Of a stretch of 64,000 bases of DNA, positions 33,230 through 45,600 are shown piece by piece. Position 1 is the stretch's first letter. Each line of letters starts with the position of its first letter. Both the position numbers and the translations under genes were made by a program. The stretch is taken from positions 56,528,177 to 56,592,176 of the forward strand of contig CP092886.1 of the NCBI GenBank assembly GCA_030710605.1, given 5' to 3'. The notes under the pieces were generated by a model. The model did not search any database, was not told the DNA's origin, and worked only from the letters and a program-made list of their open reading frames with translations. The stretch is from Cordylochernes scorpioides (taxonomy: Eukaryota > Arthropoda > Arachnida > Pseudoscorpiones > Chernetidae).

Positions 33230-35850
33230 CTAAGCACAGTTGGTACACCCTAGAAGCAGATGGCCACCCAGACCTTTCGGTCCACAAGCCGGCATGCGAA
33301 GCATGCCCTTCGCTGCTATTCTGTTCAACTCATAAGCCAAGTAACGGTATCCAAGCTCGTGCTTGGACATTGTACCTGGAAACACCACCTCCCAGACAAC
33401 GTGTCTGGAAGGATTTCTATACCGGTGGCCTTTAATCACAGCAAAATAGGAAACTATCTACTGTGTCCACCAGGGACCGCGGGGAGGCAGCTCCCGGTCG
33501 ACTCTGTTCACTCACAGCTGAGGAAAATCTCAGCTGCCACGTCGTGGGCTTTCTCAAGAAGCTTGCTGTGATTTCTCAGCAGCTTACTCTCGATCGCGCC
33601 CCTCGCCCTCTTTCTCTCTTCCTGCACACCCACTACCCTTGGACAATCCAAGACGTAGTGGCGTGCATTCACATCCCTTTCTCCATAGACGCAATCAGGG
33701 TTTCTCTTAATTTTAAATCTGTGGAGACTTGGGGAAGAGCCCATGTCTCGAACTACCCTAATGAGTTTGTGGGACATTACCTTACAGAGGTACTTGGGTG
33801 TTGTTACCCCATTGGATACCTCTCTCCCCTTCACACTGTTCCTCCATCTGTCCAACCATAAGTCCTGGACGTGCCCCCTGATCCTCCTATAAACTTCCTT
33901 CTTGGTCACTGGGGTCCTCAGTGATCTGCCTCTAAAGCATCCTGCCTTAGCGATCCTGTCTGCGAACTCATTACCTTCGATGAGGCTGTGTCTCCTAAAC
34001 CAAGGGAGCTCCGGAGCCCGCGTCATCATCTCCAGCTCCTGGATTATTTGATGCGCGAGTTTCCCTTTCTCCAGATTGATGGCGACGAGGGCCGACATAC
34101 AATTTAAATAGAGGCGGTCCGGGCTGAAGTTCTTCTCGGCACACACTCTGAGGGCTACCCTGATCGCAACCAGCTCGGCTGAAAAGACCAATTCGTCCAC
34201 TCTGAGTGTTAAACTTTCTTGGAAGATCAGCTCTCCATTAGTGAATATAACTACCCCAACTTCAGTATTGGTTCCAGACTTACTACCATCAGTGAAAACC
34301 TCCGTGCCAATCCCTGTCGGCCCTCCAGGACTCCAATTCCACTTTGGCAACCACTGCGGAGGCTTCCTTGGGTCCCTCTTCGATTCCAGGGCCCCCGCTT
34401 CAAGTCCCAGGGCATCTTCCCTGTTCTCCCAGATCTTCTGTCTGATAGTCTCCTCCTCTAGTTTCAATCCCAGGGGAATAAGCCCAGCGAGGACCAAAAA
34501 GGCCTCACTGCTGGTAGTGCGATATCCCCCTGTGATTCTGAGTGCCGCTGTCCTCTGCACTCTCTCTAGAGTTGTTGCCACCTTCTGATCCCTGTTTCGG
34601 CGCCACCAAGCCCCGGAAGCATATAGCAAGATTGGCTCGACACAGGAGAGGCAGAGGTTCCTAAAAATAGTACCCTCCTTCTCCCCCCCCCCCCTGTTGA
34701 GAGCCAACCAGGACAGGCCTGCACAACGCCTCCCTGCCTCTCGCCACCATCTCCTCCGCCTGGTATTGCCAACCCATCTTGTCATCAATGACCACCCCCA
34801 ATGGTCATCCTATTGACCAACGCTACCCTCCATCCTTCCATCCGGATAGCCGGCTTGTGTTCCCATTTGATCCCTTTCCTTTTAGTTCTTATGTCTCTAG
34901 GCTTAAAGCTGAGGGCTTTAGTTTTGGAGGCATTGAACTTAAGGCCAGAGTCATGGGCCCAGATCGAGAGAATTTGGAGAGAAGTTTCAAAGCATTTCTC
35001 AGGCTTCGCTCTCGAAGCAGCCTCAAAGATGAGGAACTGGTCTTCAGCATAGAGAACCAGCCTTGCTCCCTCGGGGATCTCCTCTTGGAAAACGGTGTTT
35101 ACTAGGATATTCCACAGAATAGGTCCGCAGCAAGAGCCCTGGGGGCAACCCCTAGCACAGTTTCTTTCCAACATCCGCCCACCAAAACTGAGGCTAATCC
35201 GTCTATCCCTCAGGAAGTCACGAACCAAGCTGCACAAATTATCTGGAAAACCCATGTCCATCAAATTTCTCATCAGCTTGTTCCAGCTCACGGAGTTGAA
35301 CGCGCCATCAATGTCCAGGGCCACGAAAAGAACCCAAGCACCCTTATTTAAGCCCATCTCAACCCTCTCTAACACCTCGTTCAGAGCTGTGGTTGTGGAC
35401 TTCCCTTCCCTAAAACCATGTTGGAAAGAGGAAAGGAGCTCATTACTCTCTAGCCAGTGCTTCAGTCGCTGAGCTAGTAGGCTATCCAGGACCATACCTA
35501 GACACACTAGTAAAGAAAGCGGACGATAATCATTAGGATAATTACCCTTTCTACCAGACTCTTCGAGATGCACTACTCGGGAAACCTTCCATGCCTCAGG
35601 AAATGTACCAGTGTCCAGGCACCTATTGAATAACCTGGAGAGAAGCGATGGGTGCATCCTTACCAGGGTTTTCACGACCGTGTTATCGATCCCTTCGGGA
35701 CCAGGAGATTTCCTATTTCCCGAACTTGAAAGCCGTCAGTTTCACCTCATTCTCAGAAAAGGGCGGATCCACCAAACCACAAGTGGTCAGAGAGATCTCG
35801 TCCTCTGGTTCCTCGTTTCCGAAGTGCCGATCCAAGTTGTTTTTATTTTG
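33230..35850 (-). pseudogene. R1-group LINE ORF2 with RNase H, damaged
   Basis: RT lies in 34785-35675: DYRPLSLLVCLGMVLDSLL, FVALDIDGAFNSVSWNKL, GCPQGSCCGPILWNILV. The catalytic box reads YAED instead of YADD, so one of the two metal-binding acidic residues is Glu. After a frame break near 34785, 33508-34788 continues with RTAALRITGGYRTTSSEAFLVLAG (typical R1-type) and RNase H (EVFTDGSKSGTNTEVGVVIF, FSAELVAIRVAL). The C-terminal zinc region reads NPDCVYGERDVNARHYVLDC, where Gly has replaced the second Cys. 35676-35850 is the upstream coding part in other frames. 33230-33507 is 3' UTR. GC-richer than its neighbours. Confidence 0.85.
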
Positions 35851-35859
35851 TCTTCTGCT

Positions 35860-38342
35860 TTCGAGCGAGTAGGTCTAGAACACATTCTCTCTGAATTTTC
35901 TCATTGTTGGTGGATGAAACAGCACCAGTGATTATTTTGGCCGCTTTTGCTTGAGCACTGTCTAGTCTTACTTTTAGTGATGAGCTTGAGGGAGCCCAGA
36001 CGAGTGTTGCATATTCCATTATCGGCCTTATTAAGGTGGTATATGTTGTTCTGAGAATTCTGGGTTTTGCTCCCCAATTTGTTCCACATAGCCTTCTCAG
36101 AATGTTTAGTTTTCTGATAGCTCTATTTGAGGTGCTAATTATGTGTTCTGAAAATTCCAATTCCTCATCAATAATAATTAAATAATTTTGTTGACATCTT
36201 GTCAATACATGCACAGTCTGCACTATTAAAAAAAGATAATATGCATTATATACACTATGTACAATGAATATGGCGCCTCTGCCAGCGCTGCAGAGTTTGG
36301 TGGAGAATTGCCAGTGGGTCTCCAGCGACACCACGCATTCTGCGATCTACGATGAATACGTAGATCGCGTACTTCGCCGCTTAGGAGATGGTGATGGCGT
36401 GGTTCTCGAGACCAACTGGAAAGATCCAGGACTGCAGTATCACACCTAGGTATTATGGATTTCTAATTTTATTAATTATTTGTTTGTTTATGCTTATTTT
36501 GTGGTTATATTTATGCCTTTTTCTCTGTGAGTGGAGAAGACGCATAGGTTTGGTTTTATTGGGTTTATGGTCATTTGGAGTTCCATTGCCCACTTCTCCA
36601 GTCCTCACATTGATGTGTTCAGTATTTTTTACGATTTTTCTATGCTGCTACTTGTGTGCCATATGACTATATCATCTGCATAACAGGCAACCTTTGTGTC
36701 TTCGGTGAGGTAAGGATGGATGTCGTTAATATATAGCAGATAGAGTAGAGAACTGAGCACAGATCCCTGAGTTACACCAGCCCATGTTCTTCCTTCCTTG
36801 GAAAATTCTCCATTGACCCGAACCTTTAACCTTCTTCCCCTTAAGAAGTCTGCAATCCAGATTAAGGTTTTTCCTCTTACTCCGATGTTGTGCAGCTTTT
36901 CACGTAATTTCTCCCTCCACACTCGATCAAAAGCTGAGGTCATATCAAGGAATATAGCCGTGGTCTTCTTTGGCGGTTTTTCCTGGAAAGAATCTATTAT
37001 TGATTGACAGAAGTAGAACAGTTGATCAGTCGTACAGTGCTGGGATCTATAGGCAGTTTGGTAGAGGTTTATTTTATTATTGTTAGTGAGCCAGACTATG
37101 AGCCTAGAGTGGATAATTCGTTCTGGTATTCTACAAATTATGCTGGTGAGAGCAATTGGCCGATAGTTCTTGCATTCCTTGGCATCTTTGTTTGGCTTCA
37201 GTATTGGCACTATAATTGATATCTTCCTATTCTTTGATTAGTTTACTAGTTTGCCATGAAATGTTCAGTATTCGTAGGAGTTGATTATTAGCTTTTTCTT
37301 CAAAGTGTTTAATCATTTGACCAAAGATTAGATTATCTCTTGGTGACCTCTTGGATTTTTTTATTGATGAGTTTAGCTCATTCAGTGTGAAGTCTCTCGA
37401 GAAAATATCTTGTTGATGGAAGTTTCTTGCTTGTTTAATTAACTGGTTTATATTATTTTTAGAGTCCTGTCTTCATTCGTATAGTTGAGTATGGGAGTGC
37501 TTGAAAGATATTCAGCAATTATGTCAGCCATCTGTTTGTTCTCGTTCTCGCTGTTCTATTCATATAGGTTAGAGTATTGGAGGATTGGTTTTGGTTTTGA
37601 TTGTTCTCTAACACTCTAATCATATTCCAGTGTTGGCTGTCCTTTCTTGGATCCATTTTTTCGCAGAATTCTGCCATTTTTCTTGTTTGCATATCCAAAT
37701 TTCTTGTTCTATTTTGTGACTAATTTCAATGAGTTCCTTTCTGTTTTCTTCTGTTTTATTTTTTTAAGAAGTTCATTGATATTGTCTCTCTCTCTGCAAT
37801 CATTGCCTCGATGTTGTGGTCCTACCCAGTAAGGTATCCACAGGTCTTTACGTCTACCTCTAGGTATCGATGCTTTTGAAGCTTTTGAAATGTTCGAAGA
37901 GAATTTTTCCAAGTTTTTGTCAAGCGTTCTGTAATTCAATTTTTCGTTGCACAGTTCTTCAAGCTTTTCTGTGAATTTTTTTCAAGTCGGCTTTCCTAAA
38001 GTTCCATGTTCTTTTATTCTAATGGACATTCTCAATTTTGAAGTTTAGGGTTGTTAAAATTGGTCTGTGGTCACTGATTGCACCTCTCAGGATTTTACAT
38101 TGTGTTGTGGGTGCGATGGTGTAATTTATCGCTGTGATGTCTATTGCGGATTCTGTGCCTGTGGACTTAGATAGATAGGTGTTCTCTCCGTTATTTAATG
38201 GTGTAGGGTCGAGGTCGGTTAGCATGTCCTCAACCTGCTGACTTTTGTTATCCTGGACAGGTGATCCCCAAGTTGGTCTTTCGGCGTTTAAATTACCAAG
38301 TATGATTGCGATATCCGAAGACGCTTCACTTAATGTCTCTAT
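35860..38342 (-). pseudogene. I/Jockey-group LINE ORF2, interrupted
   Basis: On the minus strand from 38342: endonuclease C-terminal half (IAIILGNLNAERPTWGSP, AISDHRPILTTLNF, 38019-38342), a degenerate linker, RT (36629-37210) with CKNYRPIALTSIICRI, FLDMTSAFDRVWREKL, GVTQGSVLSSLLYLLYINDI and catalytic YADD, then the thumb (to about 36450). The C-terminal RT region resumes at 36235 and runs to 35860 (LRRLCGTNWGAKPRILRT, RPIMEYATLVWAP). The gap 36240-36440 is a piece of another LINE. The 5' end is cut by the transposase relic at 38345. Confidence 0.85.
36240..36440 (-). mobile_element. Tx1-like LINE 3' fragment inserted in another LINE
   Basis: About 190 bases matching 21455-21640 (GCGCTGCAGAG.., GCGATCTACGA.., GTAGATCGC.., GGAGATGGTGATGGCGTGGT). 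It interrupts the surrounding LINE reading: coding resumes on both sides. The fragment is the extreme 3' part of the Tx1-like element. Confidence 0.7.
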
Positions 38343-38344
38343 TG

Positions 38345-39350
38345 TGTGTACCCATACAAAATTCAAAGATTTTACGAGCTGAGAGTTGGCGATTTTGAGA
38401 TGCGTCAAGAATTCGCTGCATGGGTTTTCCGGCAAATTGATATTGAAGAAAACTGGCTGTCGAATGTTCTGTGGACAGATGATGCTCACTTTTCTCTAAA
38501 AGGAGAATTTAACATTCAAAACAGCCGCATTTGGGCAACAGAAAACCCTAGGAATTTTACAGAAATGCCACTTTACCAGCCTAGAGTTACAGTTTTGTGT
38601 GGGTTCACTTCTTTTATTATTGGGCCATTTTTCTTTGAAAAATCAATGGAAGAACTTTTAAAACCGTTTTTGTAACTGGTGAACGTTATGTTCAACTTTT
38701 GAGAGAAAAGGGTATTCCCATATTGCAGGGCAAAAGCACTAAGCGAAATAACATTCATGAAAGATGGAGGACCTCCTCATATCTCCCGAGGTGCCAAACA
38801 ATTGCTGAAGGATACGTTCGGTGAAAATCGTGTGATAAGTCGCCACTTTATATACCAGTGGCCTCCAAGATCACCAGACTTGACGCCTTGCGATTTTTGT
38901 TTATGGGGGTACATTAAATCGTTTGTTTATCGATGCTGGCCTACCGTTATGTTCAACTTTTGAGAGAAAAGGGTATTCCCATATTGCAGGGCAAAAGCAT
39001 TAAGCGAAATAACATTCATGAAAGATGGAGGACCTCCTCATATCTCCCGAGGTGCCAAACAATTGCTGAAGGATACGTTCGGTGAAAATCGTGTGATAAG
39101 TCGCCACTTTATATACCAGTGGCCTCCAAGATCACCAGACTTGACGCCTTGCGATTTTTGTTTATGGGGGTACATTAAATCGTGTGTTTATCGATGCTGG
39201 CCTACCACATTGGCCATGTTGAAGGCTTCTATCAGATGGCACGTTTTATCAATTTCAACAGATATGTTATTTAATGCTGTCCATTCTGTCATTTATCGTC
39301 TGCAGGCGGTGATTGAGAATGAAGGGTGCCACATTGAGCAAGGATTGTGA
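38345..39350 (+). pseudogene. Tc1/mariner (Tc3-like) transposase fragment with internal duplication
   Basis: 38346-38675 reads as the middle of a Tc3-like transposase: NVLWTDDAHFSLKGEFN (first catalytic Asp), RIWATENPRNF, PRVTVLCGFTSFIIGPFFFE. The frame then breaks. MKDGGPPHISRGAKQLLKDTFG (second Asp) and WPPRSPDLTPCDFCLWGYIKS (third acidic residue) follow, and this block occurs twice (38757 on and 39018 on) because of a 261-bp tandem duplication. The second copy continues to the C-terminus (LFNAVHSVIYRLQAVIENEGCHIE, stop 39350). The N-terminal DNA-binding half is missing. The family is common in arachnids. Confidence 0.85.
38684..39205 (+). repeat. 261-bp tandem duplication inside the transposase relic
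   Basis: 38684-38944 and 38945-39205 are near-identical (two substitutions noticed: CAC/CAT and TCGTTTG/TCGTGTG). The length is exactly 87 codons, so the frame is kept across the junction. Confidence 0.9.
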
Positions 39351-39359
39351 CCTAATACA

Positions 39360-40079
39360 AGAGAGAAGGCAGTTACCTCATGTGTTATATAAGCCGCCAT
39401 GTATTATATTATCTACCAATATTTTGCAGCTCTTTCTGTTGGGATATGGGGATAATAAATGCTGTATTCACATCTTGACTTTTCTTTTGTGAACAGTAAT
39501 ATTTTGTTTGTCATTTGCTCACATATTATGTCGTGCAAACCAGAGTGTTATAACTTCTCGAATAACACTGGTGCACACAATTTTTCCCCTTATGTTTAGT
39601 TTTTCGCTTTTCGCTCATTAGAAGAAATAGCATAAGGAATATTTTCTGTACACCAATAACTTTAGAAATTTTGTGAAAAAAAATAATACAAAATGATTTT
39701 ACTACCACGTTTTTCAACGCAAAAGGTCGATTTAAAAATTATTTTTATTTGAGGGGACACATTTTTAAATTGTGTACAGTATAATAAACAATGATAACAT
39801 TTGACAAGCCCATAGGATATTTGGAATAAAGTACGACAAATATATTTTGTCACTCCCCTCTATATTTCATTTGTTAGATCATGACAAATATCCAGTTAAA
39901 TAGTCAAGGGTCGCCAATCAGTCAAGAAACTACACATTTCTTATAGCAAGAAATCCTATTAATAGTGCCATCATAATTTTTGGTACTATATTAACATTTC
40001 AAAAATTTGTGTATTGATATCAGCAATGTTTTTCAAACATTCAATCTATTTCACAAAACCCCATATAAAATATAAATAT
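39360..40079. other. AT-rich stretch without recognised gene
   Basis: Possible 3' flank of the transposase relic. No further feature is recognised. Confidence 0.4.
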
Positions 40080-40477
40080 TTTTGCTACATGTTTTAATTT
40101 GCATTTACCTATTTTACATATCTCTGATTGTATTTGAAAATCGTTAACCAATTCTTCATACTTTTGGCGAAGTGGTGTTTTATTAATTTGTTATTTGATA
40201 TTATTAGGGTTCTTTCGTGGTATTCAAAAAGGAAAAATACGTGTCGATCAGTTATATTTTTCAATTTATCAAACAATTTGGCCGCTGAATCTCTGGTTCT
40301 GGTTGAGCGCCATCTGGTGAATGAAATTGTAACTAAAATCAATTTCGAATTTTCATTATTTGCCATAAAAAATCCCATTGTATCCTGAATACAATGGTGT
40401 TTATCGCATTGCTCTAGCGCAAATATTCGCGGAGTTATTAATTTTTAAAGTTGTGCGGGACTTTTGGATCACCCTGT
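40080..40477 (-). repeat. 400-bp repeat with mariner-like end, copy 2
   Basis: Reverse-strand copy of 28776-29175, ending ACCCTGT at 40477. Differences are scattered substitutions, for example TTTTTCGCC against TTTCATTCACC near the middle. Confidence 0.75.
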
Positions 40478-40485
40478 ATATATAT

Positions 40486-40495
<10 letters not shown>

Positions 40496-40556
<61 letters not shown>
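40496..40556. repeat. (TA)n microsatellite
   Basis: About 60 bases of uninterrupted TA/AT dinucleotide directly before a Helitron 3' end. Confidence 0.9.
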
Positions 40557-40557
<1 letters not shown>

Positions 40558-41046
40558 TAGCGGACGTACCCGGCTTCGCCCGGGTTTTACCCGAGTAAAG
40601 GTTTGTCTAACGAATCTCTCGATAAAGTGAACATTTTTCCCGGTCCCTTGAAAAATGCTCGATAAGTTGAGTAAAATCAATATTAATTGGTTCCCTCGGT
40701 AATTGCAAGTTAAAGGAATAGTATCTTGCCTTGGAATTGTATCATTATTCTTGTCTCAAATAAATTGCCGTGTCATCCTGAATTTTGTCTTTCCTAATTT
40801 TCTACATTACAAAATCATCGTATCATCATGATAATATTTAGAGCAGATTGTTGAATTATAACAGATAAATTAGAATATTTATCTTGATTATTTTAAAGCG
40901 AAAAGTTATTTCAAAAATTTTATTTGCTAGAAACCTTCCCAGTACTATACTAAATAACTTCCCAAAGTTTCATGGCGTTCCAATGAGTGGTTTGGTCAGG
41001 CATAAAGGACAGACAGACACACACACACATACATTCATTTTTATAT
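40557..41046 (-). mobile_element. Short non-autonomous Helitron
   Basis: Minus-strand element with the 3' end at 40557-40560 (CTAG on the reverse strand), preceded by GTACGTCCG-type spacer and the hairpin ACCCGG..CCGGGT. The 5' end has ATATAAAAATGAATG and a GTGTGTCTGTCC run at 41000-41046. It matches 59000-59495 over its whole length. Its 5' edge is where the Ty3/gypsy element at 41047 inserted. No ORF. Non-autonomous. Confidence 0.85.
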
Positions 41047-41270
41047 TGTCAAATAGCTCCATCCAGATGGGACATCTGTCAATCATCCCTGGACCCCGGG
41101 AGGGGGGAAGCTGATATGTAAATAAGGAAAACGGGACGGTGGCTAACGCCGTTCATTAGGATTAACTTTTAACTTGAGTAAGTTGTACAAAACTCTCTCT
41201 CCCTACAAATACCCCTTGTAATAAATTATTTATTCCCAAATTTGCCCTTGCTTTATTTATCTCCGCGACA
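41047..41270 (+). repeat. 5' LTR of Ty3/gypsy element 1
   Basis: TGTCAAATAG..TCCGCGACA. An AATAAA (41220-41225) may act as the polyadenylation signal in the R region. Confidence 0.95.
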
Positions 41271-41370
41271 TATTTTGGTGGAGACGCTGGGTAGCGTGAC
41301 GGAACTTCGAAGAAGTCGACGTCTACAGGGACGTGAACCAATTCTTCAACCTTTGCCACAACGAATAGAA

Positions 41371-42525
41371 ATGGAAGACGACCACAGACCTACTGTCAAC
41401 GGATCCTACCTCCCTTGTCAACGCCAACGAGATCCTTCTACCTTTTCTGGAGATGGAAATATAAACCCTGGACAGTGGTTGAAAGAGTACGAGAGAGTTT
41501 CGAAGTACAATAGATGGGACGAGACCATGAAGCTTGCCAACGTCGTATTTTACTTGAACGGAACTGCTGGAAGGTGGTTTGATAATAACGAAGAATCACT
41601 CAACTCGTGGAGAAGCTTTGAAGACGCATTTCGCGGTGTGTTTGGACTGCAGGAGGATTCTGCTCAACGCGCCGAGGAAGTTCTGAAGTCAAGAGCACAG
41701 AAGGCCGAAGAATCCAGCGAGTCATACATCCAGGAGATTCTTAGTCTCTGCCACCAGGTGAACCCTCGCATGGAAGAAGGTGAGATAGTTGCTCACATTA
41801 TAAAGGGAATTTCGGAGGACACATACCAGGTATTGGTGGCGAAAGACATACAGACGGTAGATGAGATCCTGAAGTTCTGCCGTCATCTGACAACCGTCAA
41901 GCAGCGCCGGATCGGCCGTACGAAATTCGCCAGGTTGTCAAACGTAATGCCCATTTCTTGTGTTGACGACTCAGACGACTTGGCCGGCTTAATTCGCCGC
42001 ATCGTTAGAGAAGAGATACAAAAGGTTTTCTCAGCACCTGAAGTGATCAATCCTCTCCGAGAGGTGAACGCCCTGGAACAGACTGTGGGGGAAGAGGTCA
42101 GCCGTGCTCTACAACCTACCAGACCACAAGTCAACGTGGTACAACAACAACCACGAACGCCCTATTATAATATCGACCGACCAACCCAACCCAGGAAGAC
42201 GGAACATTGGAGAACCTACGACGACAAACCTATCTGCTTCCACTGCGGACGACCCGGACATGTCGTCCGTTATTGTAGGGAACGACGGCAGGTCTTCGCT
42301 GAAGCCAGGACAAGGAATGGCGGAGAAGGAAGAAATGTTGGATTTTCGAGTCGACCCCCGAGATATGACGCCGACGACGACTATGTAACGCCTCAAACCT
42401 CGACGTACTTCTACCGGAGCTCTTCCCCACATCCAAGCCGCGCAAGGTCGCCAGCCCGAAGACAATCCCAGTCGCCAACCCGTCGTTTCAGCCGTTCTCC
42501 CAAGCCTCAGAATGTGAAAAACTAA
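41371..42525 (+). CDS. gag: Ty3/gypsy gag
   Basis: A 384-residue capsid/nucleocapsid protein if started at the ATG at 41371 (upstream frame is open into the LTR, but this ATG precedes the acidic MEDDHRPTV start typical of gag). The N-terminal half has the retrotransposon gag domain (WLKEYERVSKYNRWDETMKLANVVFYL, AGRWFD). A zinc knuckle CFHCGRPGHVVRYC lies in the C-terminal third, followed by an Arg/Ser-rich tail (SPTRRFSRSPKPQ). The stop TAA at 42523-42525 overlaps the open pol frame, which is shifted by -1. GAAAAAC (42516-42522) just before the stop is a possible slippery site. Confidence 0.92.
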   Translation: MEDDHRPTVNGSYLPCQRQRDPSTFSGDGNINPGQWLKEYERVSKYNRWDETMKLANVVFYLNGTAGRWFDNNEESLNSWRSFEDAFRGVFGLQEDSAQRAEEVLKSRAQKAEESSESYIQEILSLCHQVNPRMEEGEIVAHIIKGISEDTYQVLVAKDIQTVDEILKFCRHLTTVKQRRIGRTKFARLSNVMPISCVDDSDDLAGLIRRIVREEIQKVFSAPEVINPLREVNALEQTVGEEVSRALQPTRPQVNVVQQQPRTPYYNIDRPTQPRKTEHWRTYDDKPICFHCGRPGHVVRYCRERRQVFAEARTRNGGEGRNVGFSSRPPRYDADDDYVTPQTSTYFYRSSSPHPSRARSPARRQSQSPTRRFSRSPKPQNVKN

Positions 42526-42611
42526 GTGGAGCGGCTTCTAACGGGGGTGAGGTCGCCATTGAGGAAAATCCTCCAGGGTATATCGCCGCTAAATTAAAAG
42601 AAAATTTTGTT

Positions 42612-45600
42612 ATGGTCGAAATAAATGGACGCAAAATTAAAGCATTGGTGGATTCAGGAGCCGAATTTTCTGTTATTTCAGACAAATTTCGACGCGAACT
42701 AAAGACACCTCTCTTCAAAGAACCAGGTCCCATTCTTAAAGCCGCAAATAAAAATTTAATAGAGACCCTAGGAAAATGTGTCCTGAACATAGAAGTTAAT
42801 GGTCTGAAGATATCCTTTGAATTCGTTGTTATGGTGGAATGCAGCCATGACATCATATTCGGATGGGACTTCTTCAAGGCCACCGAAGCCGTCATTGATT
42901 GTGGCAGAAATGAACTCCATCTCGGGGAAACCTCCGTCCTGGAATCTCGAGAGGAGGAAAACCAGAGATTGTTTGCTTCCGACGACTTTGTCATCCCGCC
43001 TAAATCAATAAAGAAGATCAGTGTGATAAACGAAGAAGTATGCGGTGTTAGAGATGTTTTAGTCTCAACTTCTAAGGACTTATTATTAAGAAAAGAAGTT
43101 CTTATACCAAACTCATTGGTTACATTTCGACACGGCCGAGGTAGCATTTGGGTGGCGAATGGAGCGTCTTGGCCGCAACTGATTCCATCAGGAATGAATA
43201 TGTGCACCATGGAAAGTTATGAGAATGGGAATATCTGCAGTCTTATTGAATCCAGCGATAAGTTACAAGAAACGCAGCTAAAGTCACGTGAATGGTCACA
43301 GAAGATAAACCTTACTCTAGATCCAGGGCTGTCTGAAATTCAATGGTTACAGCTTGTTTCATGCCTTGACGAGTTTATCGACATATTTGACTTTGGGAGT
43401 ACTTCTATTAAGCCCACCAGTACTGTGAAGCACAAGATAAACACTGGAGACCACTCTCCTATCAAACAGAGGCCCTATAGAGTAGCTCCAAGTGAACGAC
43501 GACTAATTCAAGATGAAGTGAACAAAATGATTGAAAATCACATCGTGAAGCCCTCTGAAAGTCCTTGGTCATCTCCAGTTATTCTAGTTCGAAAGAAAGA
43601 CGGGGCCTGGAGATTCTGCGTAGATTACCGTCGATTAAATAAGATAACAAAAAAAGATGTTTACCCTCTGCCACGCATTGACGATGCCTTGGATAGTTTA
43701 GCCGGCTCTAGTTACTTCTCCACGATGGATCTTCGGTCCGGGTATTGGCAGATTGAAGTGGACGAAAAAGACAGGGAGAAAACTGCTTTCATCACTCCAG
43801 ATGGGTTGTATGAATTCCAAGTAATGCCTTTCGGTCTTTGTAACGCTCCAGCAACGTTTGAAAGGATGATAGATAGTGTTCTGGGCAGTCTTAAATGGAA
43901 CATGTGCCTTTGCTACCTGGACGACATCGTAGTTTACGCACCTACCTTTGAGGAACATCTACGTCGTCTACAACTTGTATTAAGCTGCATCCAGAAAGCT
44001 GGACTAAGCTTGAACCACAAAAAGTGTCTTTTTGGATCAAGGAGGATAAAGATTTTGGGACACCTTGTTGACACCAATGGAATTCATCCAGATCCAGATA
44101 AAGTTGAAGCCGTCTCTAAATTTCCGAGGCCAAGGAATATCTCTGAACTGAGGAGCTTTCTTGGATTATGTTCCTATTACCGAAGATTTATTGATAACTT
44201 TGCCGACAAAGCTAGATCTTTGCATGACCTACTGAAGACTGAAAAACAATTTTATTGGGATGCAGCTCAAGAGAAAGCGTTTGAAGTCCTTAAAACAGCT
44301 CTAATTTCAGAGCCTGTCTTAGGACACTTTGATGAATCCGCTGATACCCATCTACACACGGATGCAAGCGGACATGGTATTGGAGCTGTTCTTCTACAAA
44401 TACAAGGTGGAAATGAGTCTGTAGTCTGGTCTATTAGCAAATTCCGCCCATATTTGTTTGGTCGACCATTCACGGTTGTCACTGACCATCATTCTCTATG
44501 TTGGTTGGTAGGGCGAAAGATCCTTCTGGCCGTTTGGCAAGATGGGCGTTGAAGTTGCAAGAATTTGACGTGACCGTTATCTACAAGAGCGGACGCAAAC
44601 ATAAGGATGCCGATTGTCTGTCAAGGAGCCCGCTTGAGAACGATCCACCAAGTGCTGTGATGTCACTAACCAACGTCGATATAGAGCAGACTAAAGACCC
44701 GGATTTAGCTAAAATAATCGATAATTTAAACTCGGGCTACACCAGAAAGGAATTCAGCATTATCGACGGCATATTATACAAGAAAAACTATAGCACAACT
44801 GGAAGACCCTGGCTTATGATGATCCCTAAGCACTTAAGATCGGAAGTTATGGCAGATTTACATGACACTCCTACAGCTGGGCATTTGGGTTTCGCGCGAA
44901 CGTATGACAAAGTCAAGAAACGATTCTATTGGCCTGACCTTTATAGAACTGTTCGCCAATATGTAAGCCATTGTCGGGAGTGTCAACGAAGGAAGAAATT
45001 ACCTCGACGTCCGGCTGGACAACTTGTATCCATACCGCCCGTAGAAAAGCCATTCTATAAGGTCGGGGTCGATCTCCTTGGAAGATTTCCAGTTTCTAAA
45101 GATGGAAACCGTTGGATCATTGTGTGCACCGATTATATGACAAGGTATGCCATAACGAAAGCGATCCCAGACGGAGGAGCAATCGAAACAGCTAAGTTCC
45201 TGGTTGAAGATGTTATCTTGAAGCATGGAGCTCCTAGAGAAATGATAACAGATCGCGGAAGAAATTTCATTTCTCAAGTAATAAAAGAGATCAATGCTCT
45301 GTGCGGAATTGTGCACAGATTTACAACGGCCTACCATCCCCAGACCAACGGCCTGACTGAAAGGTTCAACAAAACTCTGGGAGACATGTTGTCCATGTAC
45401 ACAGGTGTCGAGCAGAAGGACTGGGACCAAGTTTTACCCTACGTGACTTTTGCTTACAACACTGCTAAACAGGAGGCGACCGGCTACACTCCGTTCTTTC
45501 TTGTCCACGCCCGCGAGGCCGAGACCTACATCGATGCCGTACTTCACTACCTACCAGATGAGATCTCTGACGACTACGTTGGGGAACTTGTGACCAGAGC

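Noticed and set aside
40378-40560. Frame encoding an IYIYIY repeat
   Set aside because: Translation of the (TA)n microsatellite.
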